From NCBI GenBank assembly GCA_003155335.1, contig PMCG01000023.1, forward strand, positions 2,783 to 8,503: DNA of 5,721 nucleotides, read 5' to 3'. This stretch comes from Acidobacteriota bacterium. GTDB taxonomy: Bacteria; Acidobacteriota; Vicinamibacteria; Fen-336. The notes beneath the pieces were generated by a model. That model did not search any database, was not told the origin of the DNA, and saw only the letters and a program-made list of their open reading frames with translations. Of the stretch, positions 1 to 5,721 are shown one piece after another. The position numbers were made by a program, and so were the translations under genes. How positions within the stretch are numbered: the stretch's first letter is position 1; every line of letters begins with the position of its first letter.

Positions 1-492
1 ATGGCCACAGCCCTGACGCGCCTGCGACGCTCCAAGGCAGCGAGCCGGATCGTCGTGCTGGTCACCGACGGCGGCAACAATGCGGGTGAGATCGACCCGG
101 CAACCGCGACCGACATCGCGCGCGCGATGCAGGTGCGCATCTACACGATCGGCGTCGGAAGCGACAGACCTGTACCGGTGCCGGTGAGAGTGGTGGATCC
201 GGTCAGCGGCGCGGTGGTGGGAACGCAGCGGACGTTGGCCGAGGTGCGCTTCGACGAGCCGCTGTTGCGAACGATCGCCTCGCAGACAGGGGGCGAGTAC
301 TTCCGCGCCAGCGACTCGGCCGGTCTCAGGAGCGTCTTCGAGAAGATCGATCGGCTCGAGAAATCGGAGATCAAGCAGACGGCGTTTCGCCGATACCGCG
401 AGCTGTACGTCCCCTGGCTCCTGGCTGCGGCCGCATCGTTCTTGTTCGCCGGGCTGCTGTGGACCGCGGGCTTGCGCGTGGCACCGGTGTAG
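1..492 (+). CDS. batA: BatA-like VWA domain protein, C-terminal part (5' end outside window)
   Basis: This is the C-terminal half of a membrane-anchored von Willebrand factor A protein of the BatA type. The 163 visible residues begin inside the VWA fold: the helix MATALTRLR leads into a beta strand and the loop VTDGGNNAG. Asp23 of that loop is probably the third metal-coordinating (MIDAS) aspartate. The strand IYTIGVGS (about 47-54) and the segment ending IASQTGGEYFRA, then IDRLEKSEI (about 92-124), are typical of BatA/BatB proteins. One hydrophobic helix follows at about 137-156, with a short tail. The ATG at position 1 is almost certainly an internal methionine. Family members are about 320-340 residues, and the N-terminal helices and the DxSxS motif are missing here, so they should lie to the left. 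The stop is 2 nt before the ATG of the next gene. BatA proteins are thought to act in an envelope complex with other Bat proteins and a MoxR ATPase; the client is unknown. The family call is firm. BatA rather than another Bat VWA protein is inferred from gene order and the C-terminal helix. Confidence 0.9.
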   Translation: MATALTRLRRSKAASRIVVLVTDGGNNAGEIDPATATDIARAMQVRIYTIGVGSDRPVPVPVRVVDPVSGAVVGTQRTLAEVRFDEPLLRTIASQTGGEYFRASDSAGLRSVFEKIDRLEKSEIKQTAFRRYRELYVPWLLAAAASFLFAGLLWTAGLRVAPV

Positions 493-494
493 CC

Positions 495-2243
495 ATGGTC
501 TTCGCATCGAGTGGATGGCTCTGGGCGCTGCTGGTGCTGCCGGTGATCACCGTGATCGGCATGATTCTGGCGCGGCATGATTCGGATCGCGTGGCGCGGC
601 TGGTGGCGCGATCGCTGTGGCCGCGCGTGGTGCGGCGGGATGCCGACTATTGGCGTGCCCTCCGCCTAGGACTCGTGCTCGTGGGAGCGCTCGGCATCGT
701 GCTCGCGTTGGCCCGTCCTCAGTGGGGCATGCTGCGTGAGAAGATCGAGCGCGAGGGCGTCGACGTCGTTCTGGTGATCGACACGTCGGGGTCGATGGCT
801 ACGGAAGACGTCGCTCCCAACCGGCTGTTCCTAGCGCGCTCGGCGGTTTCGTCGCTCGTGACGCGCCTGGAGGGCGACCGCTTCGCGCTGGTCGCTTTCG
901 AGGGTGAGGCTTATCCACTAGTACCATTGACGTTGGATGCCGATGCAGTGGGCCTCTTTCTTGAGACGATCGAACCTGGCACGGTCCCCGCACCCGGCAC
1001 ATCCCTGGGCCAGGGGCTGGTGCGAGGGCTTGATCTGTTCGTCGACAAGGAGCGGCGCAACAAGGTGATGGTGCTCGTCTCGGATGGCGAGGACCTCGAA
1101 GGAGACGTGGAAACGGCGGTCTCGCGGGCGCGGCAGATGGGCGTCGTGGTCCACACCGTCGGCGTCGGTACCGTGCAGGGTCAGCCGGTTCCGAGCTTCG
1201 ATCGCGAAGGCCGACGTGCAGGCTTCAAGAAGGCGGAAGACGGCACGGTGGTCGTGTCGCACCTGAACACGTCGACGCTCGAGACCATCGCGCGTGAAAC
1301 AGGCGGCCGCGCGTTTGTCATCACTCCTCAGGATGCGAGCTTGTCAGGGTTAGCTGCCGTGATCGAGGGCATGGAGCAAAAGGGCTTGGCGCGCGAGTTC
1401 ACGTATCGCCGAAAGGAGCGCTTCCAGATTCCGCTGGCGGTCGGGTTGGCGAGCCTCGGGCTCGCTGGCGCGCTGCCACTGCGGCGGGTGTCCCGGTCCG
1501 GGCGCCGAGCGCGCTCGCTCACGGGGCCGGCCGTCATCGCGTTCGCGGCGTTGGGCATGCTGCCGGCCCACGCGTCAGCCGAGACGCAGGGGGGCGTCAT
1601 CGACGAGGTCTTGCTGCGAGCACCACGGATCACTGCTGCGGCGCGCAAGGCCTACGAACAGGGCAATCAGCCTGAGGCTTTGACGGGCTTCGAGCAGGCG
1701 GCCCGGCTGCGTCCGCAGGCGGCGGGTGCCCGATTCAACCTGGCGGACGGTCTCTACAAGCAGGGGAAGTACGACCAGGCCGAGGCGATCTACCGCGAGC
1801 TGGCCAAGGACGGCGGCGCGGAGTTGGCGCCGGCAGCAGCGTTCAACCTCGGCAACAGCCTGTACCAGAAGCAGGACTACGCTGGCGCGATTCAGGCGTA
1901 CCGCCAGGCCCTGCGCGCCAAGGCCACTGAAGAGGACGCGCGGCGCAATCTGGAGTTGGCTCTGCGGGCCTTGAAGCGGGAACAGCAGAGGCAGGAGCGG
2001 CAGCAGTCGCAGCAGGATCAGAAACAACAGAAGCAGTCGGGCGGGCAGCAGCGTTCGCAGCCCTCGCCGCAGACGCCCAAGAACCAGGAAGAGCGGGAAC
2101 GCGAGCGTTTTCAGCAAGAGACCGGCATGCCGAAAGAGCGTGCGATGCAATTGCTCGATGCGCTCCAGCGCAACGAGCGGGACGAGCAACGCAAGGCGCT
2201 GGCCGCGCATCGCGTGGAGCGCAAGGGGGCAAAGGACTGGTGA
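495..2243 (+). CDS. batB: BatB-BatC fusion: membrane VWA protein joined to TPR protein
   Basis: This is one 582-residue frame with two Bat modules. Residues 1-330 are BatB-like: membrane helices at about 8-26 and 57-74, then a VWA domain with a full MIDAS set (D96, S98 and S100 in DTSGS; T169 in PGTSLG; D197 in VSDGED), then a helix at about 311-328. Residues 379-480 are BatC-like, with about three TPR repeats (near 379-412, 412-445 and 446-480). A Gln-rich charged linker (497-531) and a conserved-looking tail ending KDW follow. Between the modules, 341-362 looks like a signal peptide ending AHASA. Arg-rich loops at 27-57 and 330-340 suggest cytoplasmic loops, so both VWA and TPR domains would be periplasmic. 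VWA-TPR fusions are known in Bat loci of several Gram-negative groups. I chose ATG 495, 2 nt after the batA stop, because homologues start just before the first helix. An in-frame GTG at 459 inside batA is the alternative. No clear ribosome binding site precedes 495, which suggests coupling to batA. Confidence 0.93.
   Translation: MVFASSGWLWALLVLPVITVIGMILARHDSDRVARLVARSLWPRVVRRDADYWRALRLGLVLVGALGIVLALARPQWGMLREKIEREGVDVVLVIDTSGSMATEDVAPNRLFLARSAVSSLVTRLEGDRFALVAFEGEAYPLVPLTLDADAVGLFLETIEPGTVPAPGTSLGQGLVRGLDLFVDKERRNKVMVLVSDGEDLEGDVETAVSRARQMGVVVHTVGVGTVQGQPVPSFDREGRRAGFKKAEDGTVVVSHLNTSTLETIARETGGRAFVITPQDASLSGLAAVIEGMEQKGLAREFTYRRKERFQIPLAVGLASLGLAGALPLRRVSRSGRRARSLTGPAVIAFAALGMLPAHASAETQGGVIDEVLLRAPRITAAARKAYEQGNQPEALTGFEQAARLRPQAAGARFNLADGLYKQGKYDQAEAIYRELAKDGGAELAPAAAFNLGNSLYQKQDYAGAIQAYRQALRAKATEEDARRNLELALRALKREQQRQERQQSQQDQKQQKQSGGQQRSQPSPQTPKNQEERERERFQQETGMPKERAMQLLDALQRNERDEQRKALAAHRVERKGAKDW
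1488..1580 (+). other. Internal signal-peptide-like segment at the BatB/BatC junction
   Basis: Residues 332-362 of the fused protein read as a textbook Sec signal: a basic start (SRSGRRARS), a hydrophobic core (GPAVIAFAALGML) and a small-residue end (AHASA) that offers AxA cleavage after A360 or A362. An in-frame GTG at 1488 sits where a separate BatC would begin, but no clear Shine-Dalgarno sequence precedes it. In the fusion the segment may act as a fourth membrane helix, or be cut by signal peptidase to free the TPR part. Which of these happens is inference. Confidence 0.6.
1980..2087 (+). repeat. Low-complexity CAG/CAA-rich tract encoding the Gln-rich linker of BatC
   Basis: About 36 codons rich in cag, with some caa, encode a region dominated by Gln, with Arg, Lys, Ser and Asp between (residues 496-531 of the fusion). 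It is an irregular repeat rather than a perfect tandem array. Gln-rich tails after the TPRs are common in BatC proteins, so this is probably a flexible linker. The antisense strand is open here only because cag/caa read backwards as ctg/ttg Leu codons. Confidence 0.7.
2231..2236 (+). promoter_or_regulatory. Ribosome binding site for batD
   Basis: AAAGGA lies 6 nt before the ATG at 2243, inside the last codons of the batB-C gene. Its spacing favours ATG 2243 over the in-frame GTG at 2240. The ATG overlaps the preceding TGA by one base (TGATG), a typical arrangement for termination-reinitiation. Confidence 0.6.
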
Positions 2244-4012
2244 TGCGGCCAGGTCTCCTCCTGCTCGTCGTGGCGGCCCTTGGCGCCGTCGCCGCTGTCG
2301 GCGCGGAGGAGGACGTTCACCTGAGCGCGGACGTGGACGCGCGCGAAATCGGGGTCGAGGACCAGGTGCAGCTCACGATCAGCGTGACCGGGCGCAGCCT
2401 ATCCGGCCACGAGGAGGTGACGTTCCCCGGCCTCAAGAACCTGCGTCTGGTGGGCGGGCCGATGCAGTCGACGCAGTTCTCGATCGTGAACGGCGTTGCA
2501 TCGCAGGGCAAGACCTACACGTACGTCTTGCAGGCCACGAGCGCCGGCAAGGCGGAGATCGGGGCGGTCCGGCTGCGCCTGGCGAGTGGCGCCGAGAAGG
2601 CGACGGAGCCGATCGCGATCAACGTGGCCGGCGGCAGTGTGCGGCCGCGCTCGCGTGCCGGCGGACCCTCTTCGCGCGACCCGCTCCTCGGCGGCGATCC
2701 GTTTGGCGAGGACCCGTTCGAGGGATTCTTCGGCCGACGCGGCGCGCGCGCACCGGCACCGAAGGTCGTGGCAGAGGCTGCAGCTTCACGCCAGAAGCTG
2801 CATGTCGGGGAGCCGCTGCGGCTCGTCTATCAGGTCTACACGCAGACCGACCTCACGACGGTCGATTTCGCGGAGGAGCCGAAGCACCCGGGATTCTGGG
2901 CGGAGGATATCGAGCGGCCGGCGTCAACCACGAGACGCGGCGAGCCGGCAACGCTCGCGGGCGAGCGCTACGTGCGTTTCACCGTGACCGAGAAGCTGCT
3001 CTTCCCGATGAAGCCGGGCCAACTGACCATTCCAGCGGCGCGGCTGCGCATTGGCGTGGCGCGGGCGGGTTTCTTCGATGCGGGTGGGTCGGTCGTGCGC
3101 GAGACCAAGCCGCTCACCGTCGAGGTCAGCGCGATACCAGAGGCTCCAGGCTCGTCGGGCGCGGTCGGACAGTTCAAGGCGTCGGCGTCGCTCGATCGGA
3201 CCTCGATCGCCCTGGGCGAGGCCGTGACCCTGCGCTTCACGCTGACGGGACGAGGGAACCTCAGATGGATCGAACGCGGTCCGGTGCTCGAAGTTCCGAA
3301 GGTGAAGGTTTTTCCGCCGCAAGTGAAGGACGCGATCAAGGTCGAGGCCTCGGGAATGAGCGGGTCGCGGACCTGGGAGTACGTGCTCGTGCCGCAGACA
3401 GGCGGAAAACTCGAATTGCCGCCGCTGGCGCTGACGTACTTCGACCCAGTGGCAGAGCGCAGCCTGCGCGCTGAGACGGCGGGCCTCGCGGTCGAAGTGC
3501 TGTCGGCGCCGAGCGCGGCATCGGGTACTCGCCCGGCGGCCGGAATGGCCAGCGTCCCACCGAGCGGCATTCCCTTGCGGGCAGAGCTGGACAGCCCCGC
3601 TGCCAGCGCACTATCGCTTGGCACGCGCGGCCTTGCTGCAATCGGCGCGTTCGTGATGCTGGGGCACGCGGCACTGTGGTTCGGCGGGCGGCAGCGCTAC
3701 GCGCCGAGATCGCGGAAGGCGGGTGCGCGGAGCGGCACGAACGTGCGCGCCGCGCTGGCAGAGATCGAGCGTGCGCGCGGAAAGGGGACGAGCAAGGAGC
3801 AGGCGGCCCTGCTGATCGAGAAGGCCCTGACGGACACCTTCGGTCCGCTGGACGGCGCGAGTGGTGTGGCAGGTAACGAGGCCGAACAGGCCGCGCTCGA
3901 TGTGCTGAACGAAGTGCGCTTTCTGAGGTACGCGCCGCAGCTGGGGGATTACTCGGAGAAGATCCGGGAGGTGGCAGCGCGGGCCGCCGACGTCGTCCGG
4001 AGAGGAGCATGA
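2243..4012 (+). CDS. batD: BatD family protein (exported beta-rich domains, one membrane helix, cytoplasmic tail)
   Basis: The 589-residue product matches the BatD layout. A signal peptide spans about 1-21 (hydrophobic core GLLLLVVAALGAVAAVG, cleavage likely after VGA). A first beta domain at about 24-130 includes YTYVLQATSAGKAEIG, the usual 'tyvlqp..aG...ig' pattern of BatD. A Gly/Pro-rich linker at 136-172 carries two DPF motifs. A second beta domain at about 173-297 includes FPMKPGQLTIPAARL. A third at about 308-420 includes TLTGRGNL and WEYVLVPQTGGKLELPPL. A membrane helix follows at about 462-481, flanked by basic residues (RQRYAPRSRKAGAR), then a helical tail of about 105 residues with VRFLRYAP near 558-564. 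The large part should be periplasmic and the tail cytoplasmic, where it could reach a MoxR ATPase; that contact is inference. The length is usual for the family. Start ATG 2243 is supported by AAAGGA 6 nt upstream, with GTG 2240 possible. The biochemical role of BatD is not established. Confidence 0.93.
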   Translation: MRPGLLLLVVAALGAVAAVGAEEDVHLSADVDAREIGVEDQVQLTISVTGRSLSGHEEVTFPGLKNLRLVGGPMQSTQFSIVNGVASQGKTYTYVLQATSAGKAEIGAVRLRLASGAEKATEPIAINVAGGSVRPRSRAGGPSSRDPLLGGDPFGEDPFEGFFGRRGARAPAPKVVAEAAASRQKLHVGEPLRLVYQVYTQTDLTTVDFAEEPKHPGFWAEDIERPASTTRRGEPATLAGERYVRFTVTEKLLFPMKPGQLTIPAARLRIGVARAGFFDAGGSVVRETKPLTVEVSAIPEAPGSSGAVGQFKASASLDRTSIALGEAVTLRFTLTGRGNLRWIERGPVLEVPKVKVFPPQVKDAIKVEASGMSGSRTWEYVLVPQTGGKLELPPLALTYFDPVAERSLRAETAGLAVEVLSAPSAASGTRPAAGMASVPPSGIPLRAELDSPAASALSLGTRGLAAIGAFVMLGHAALWFGGRQRYAPRSRKAGARSGTNVRAALAEIERARGKGTSKEQAALLIEKALTDTFGPLDGASGVAGNEAEQAALDVLNEVRFLRYAPQLGDYSEKIREVAARAADVVRRGA

Positions 4013-4014
4013 AC

Positions 4015-4021
4015 GGAGGAG
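4015..4021 (+). promoter_or_regulatory. Shine-Dalgarno sequence deciding the batE start
   Basis: GGAGGAG lies 5 nt before ATG 4027 and is the best ribosome binding site at this junction. The earlier in-frame ATG at 4009 overlaps the batD stop as ATGA, but its AGAGGAG (4001-4007) is only 1 nt away, which is too close. A third in-frame ATG at 4051 follows AGGGGG (4042-4047) by 3 nt. Confidence 0.6.
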
Positions 4022-4026
4022 CGGCG

Positions 4027-4818
4027 ATGGCGCAGTGTCGCAGGGGGACGATGCGATCGCTGCGACCGCTGAGCCTGGCGGTCTTGACGCTGGCCGGTCT
4101 TTCGCTCGGACTACCGTTCGCGGAGTGTGCGACCACGCCTTCGGCGGGCGAGCGCTTCCAGCACGCGAACGAGGCAGCTCGCGCCGGAGATTACCCGAAG
4201 GCGATTGCCGCGTACCGCGATCTGGCAGTGGCAGGCCAAGCGAGCGCGGCGCTCTACTGGAATTGGGCTCAGGCCGCGCAGGCCCAGGGGGCACGAGGCG
4301 AGTCGGTGTGGGCGCTGACGCGGGCGCGCGAGATCGAGCCCGCCGATGCGGCGATCACGCGCGCACTGGAACGACTGCGCGAAGAGCTCAACCTAGACCC
4401 CGCAGAGCTCGCACCCGAGCCGCTGGCGCAGTGGCGTCGCTGGGCGCGTTGGCTGCACGTCGACCTGTTGGCGGCCGCCCTGCTTCTGGCCTCCTTGATT
4501 GCGCCCGCGGTGCAACGCGTGACGCGCCGCGATCGTGGACGCGTTGCCGCGTGGACGAGCTTCGGCCTGGGCACGATGCTGGCGCTCCTCTGGATCCTGG
4601 CGGCACACGCGCCCCGAGCCGCTGTCGTCGTGCGGCGCGAGGCAGCGCTGCTCGACGCTGCATCGCCGAGCGCAGAGTCGATCGGTTCGTTGCGCGAGGG
4701 CGAGGTCGTTCCTGTCCTGGCACGCAGCGGCGGGTATCTGCGCATACAGGACTCTGCGGGCGCCCGCGGCTGGGCACGTATCGAGGAAGTCGTGCCCATC
4801 GACGGCGACAGGCCCTGA
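4027..4818 (+). CDS. batE: BatE family protein (TPR, two membrane helices, C-terminal SH3-like domain)
   Basis: The 263-residue product has a signal peptide or N-terminal anchor (basic CRRGTMRSLR, then a hydrophobic run at about 14-32). A TPR region spans about 41-120: RFQHANEAARAGDYPKAIAAY, then ALYWNWAQAAQAQGARGES and a helix ending at P105, with alpha-helical ERLREELN after it. Two membrane helices at about 144-162 and 176-193 are joined by a basic loop (QRVTRRDRGR). A C-terminal SH3-like domain at about 198-258 has the pattern AVVVRREAALLDAAS, IGSLREGEVVPVL, GYLRIQD and RGWARIEEV. This order is characteristic of BatE. The basic loop implies that both TPR and SH3 domains are periplasmic. 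The gene follows batD in the same transcript, by overlap or a 14-nt gap depending on the start. I chose ATG 4027 for its GGAGGAG; ATG 4009 (269 residues) and ATG 4051 (255 residues) are possible and keep the same domains. Bacterial SH3 domains often bind cell-wall peptides, but binding here is unproven. Confidence 0.9.
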   Translation: MAQCRRGTMRSLRPLSLAVLTLAGLSLGLPFAECATTPSAGERFQHANEAARAGDYPKAIAAYRDLAVAGQASAALYWNWAQAAQAQGARGESVWALTRAREIEPADAAITRALERLREELNLDPAELAPEPLAQWRRWARWLHVDLLAAALLLASLIAPAVQRVTRRDRGRVAAWTSFGLGTMLALLWILAAHAPRAAVVVRREAALLDAASPSAESIGSLREGEVVPVLARSGGYLRIQDSAGARGWARIEEVVPIDGDRP

Positions 4819-4833
4819 GGGGGCACCCGGCCT
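4810..4833. terminator. Weak imperfect hairpin between convergent genes
   Basis: AGGCC (4810-4814) can pair with GGCCT (4829-4833), and GGG (4819-4821) with CCC (4826-4828), leaving a four-base bulge on one side. It spans the batE stop and the 16-nt gap before the stop of the convergent gene. No T-run follows on either strand, so it is at best a weak or bidirectional terminator and may be chance in GC-rich DNA. Confidence 0.25.
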
Positions 4834-4834
4834 T

Positions 4835-5721
4835 CTAGCGCACTGAGCCGAGGCGGTAGATCGCTGAGGCGAAGAGGCGGTGTGTCGTCTGCATGACGGG
4901 GATTCCGTCGAGGCCCGTGAAGTGGCCGGCCTCTCGCACGTAGGCGACGTCCAGCAGCACGGGCCCGGCGATGATGCCGGTGCCCAGCGTAAATGCACCG
5001 AAAACCGGGGCGTGGCCGTCCTGTGCCTGGAAGAACTGGCGGTCGAAAATATACCCGACGCGCAGCGGGAACTTGAGTCGGCGGTGGATGACGACGTACT
5101 CCATGCCAAGTCGGACCTGCTGGGAATCCGTCTGTGGCGCGTTCAGCAGCGGATAGGGAAGAGAGTCGAGAACCTCTGGCGGTGGCGGCTGAGGGGGTCT
5201 GCCGGGCTCGGGCAACGGTGTGACACTGAGGACGTAGAAGTTGTGGATCTGGGCGTTGGACCAAGCCGTGTGTGTGTAGTCGGCCGACACGGTCAAGGCG
5301 CTCTGGATGCGCCAGGACGCGCCGACGCCATAGGCAGCCGGAAAGTCGAGCCGCAGATCGTTGCGGTCAAGCTCGTTTGTGGTGAACGGCTCGGCTGCAG
5401 CAGCGGTAGCAGGGAAGTAGTCGGTGCGCTTCTTCGCCAGATGAACCTGACCCGTGAAGGGTGTCTTGGCAACGGCGCCGATGTTCAGATTCTCGATGGG
5501 CGACCATATGACGCCGAGGTTGGTATTCCAGCCACGGAACCCGAAGGTCGCGTCGAGGATGGTGTCGCGGCGCGTGACGTCGATGCGATTGAGCGTCTTG
5601 ACCTGATGAAAGCCGTTCATCCAGTGGTTCAGCGTGGCTCCGACGCGCAGCGTCGGCGTGACCCGCCAGCCGGTTCCTAGCGCCAGGACGTCGAAGCCGC
5701 CGTCCGCGTCGAGGCGCGCGA
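4835..5721 (-). CDS. FadL/OmpP1/TodX-like outer-membrane transport protein, C-terminal part (5' end outside window)
   Basis: The reverse-strand frame is open to the right edge, so the N-terminus and signal peptide lie outside. I can read 294 residues. They show alternating amphipathic beta strands typical of an outer-membrane barrel: GTGWRVTPTLRVGATLNHW, TNLGVIWSPIENLNIGAVAKTPF, then LDFPAAYGVGASWRIQSALTVSADYTHTAWS in two strands, then VRLGMEYVVIHRRLKFPLRVGY. The 'fP..yg.G..w......l..saDy..t.Ws' stretch is a hallmark of the FadL/OmpP1/TodX family, whose members let hydrophobic compounds such as long-chain fatty acids or aromatic hydrocarbons cross the outer membrane. The substrate cannot be inferred. 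A Pro-rich loop (about residues 168-190 of the visible part, near 5150-5218) interrupts the barrel. The end, AIYRLGSVR, lacks the usual terminal Phe. Met at 5618-5620 is internal, because homologous-looking strand sequence continues upstream of it. The gene converges on batE and is probably not functionally linked to it. Confidence 0.8.
   Translation of the reverse strand, partial: ARLDADGGFDVLALGTGWRVTPTLRVGATLNHWMNGFHQVKTLNRIDVTRRDTILDATFGFRGWNTNLGVIWSPIENLNIGAVAKTPFTGQVHLAKKRTDYFPATAAAAEPFTTNELDRNDLRLDFPAAYGVGASWRIQSALTVSADYTHTAWSNAQIHNFYVLSVTPLPEPGRPPQPPPPEVLDSLPYPLLNAPQTDSQQVRLGMEYVVIHRRLKFPLRVGYIFDRQFFQAQDGHAPVFGAFTLGTGIIAGPVLLDVAYVREAGHFTGLDGIPVMQTTHRLFASAIYRLGSVR

Noticed and set aside
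1..3. ATG at position 1 as the true start of batA
   Set aside because: A protein starting here would lack the N-terminal helices and the first MIDAS motif. The residue matches an internal helix of the VWA fold.
459..494. GTG at 459 as the start of batB-C
   Set aside because: It adds 12 residues before the first helix that overlap the batA end, with no clear ribosome binding site. ATG 495 fits homologues better, though 459 is not excluded.
1575..2210. Leu-rich antisense frame of 211 residues
   Set aside because: The leucines come from reading the CAG/CTG-rich BatC codons backwards; the sense strand has clear TPR repeats.
2140..3474. Long + strand frame of 444 residues overlapping batB-C and batD
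   Set aside because: Its product is Arg/Gly/Ala-rich with no recognisable domain. It lies in another frame of two well-supported genes, a usual artefact of high-GC DNA.
4117..4128. Lipobox-like site in BatE (FAEC, Cys34)
   Set aside because: Glu directly before the Cys does not fit the usual lipobox, which needs a small residue there; an ordinary signal peptide or anchor is more likely.
4035..4838. + strand frame of 267 residues overlapping batE
   Set aside because: It is Arg/Gly/Ala-rich without domains; the batE frame has signal peptide, TPR, helices and SH3 pattern.
5618..5620. Met codon as the start of the - strand gene
   Set aside because: Upstream codons to 5721 are open and encode another barrel strand (RVTPTLRVGATLNHW), so the gene continues beyond the window.
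4880..5680. + strand frame of 266 residues opposite the FadL-like gene
   Set aside because: It has no family features, while the - strand shows conserved barrel strands throughout and stays open to the window edge.

Overview
This window comes from a high-GC Gram-negative bacterium. It holds most of a Bat ('Bacteroides aerotolerance') operon on the + strand, followed by the 3' part of a convergent outer-membrane beta-barrel gene on the - strand. The Gram-negative assignment rests on the FadL/OmpP1-like barrel and on exported TPR and von Willebrand factor A (VWA) proteins. GC-rich codons, especially G/C in third positions, run evenly through all genes, so nothing looks recently acquired. The lineage cannot be fixed from sequence alone. 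A proteobacterial or related high-GC phylum (Myxococcota or Binatota-like) is a reasonable guess, not a conclusion.

Layout: 1-492 is the C-terminal half of BatA (VWA protein, 5' end outside the window). 495-2243 is a single reading frame joining BatB (membrane-anchored VWA) to BatC (TPR protein). 2243-4012 is BatD, with a signal peptide, a large beta-rich exported region, one membrane helix and a cytoplasmic tail. 4027-4818 is BatE, with a signal peptide, TPR, two membrane helices and an SH3-like domain. Spacing is 2 nt between batA and batB, a 1-nt TGATG overlap between batB-C and batD, and a batD-batE junction with three alternative in-frame starts. This packing points to one translationally coupled transcript. 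After a 16-nt gap comes the stop codon of the FadL-like gene, which reads inward from the right edge.

How the genes fit together: Bat proteins are known to occur with MoxR AAA+ ATPases and DUF58 proteins, which would be expected just left of the window. Positive-inside reasoning places the VWA domain of BatB, the TPR domains of BatC and BatE, the beta domains of BatD and the SH3 domain of BatE all in the periplasm. BatD is the main component with a sizeable cytoplasmic domain. The likely picture is an envelope-anchored VWA/TPR assembly coupled to a cytoplasmic MoxR ATPase. Its substrates are not established in general and cannot be read from this sequence.

The most notable feature is the BatB-BatC junction. 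It keeps what looks like a complete Sec signal peptide with an AxA cleavage site inside the fused protein. I see no CRISPR array, tRNA, rRNA, insertion sequence or integration site, and no gene-free stretch over 300 bases. I found no clearly new multi-gene system.
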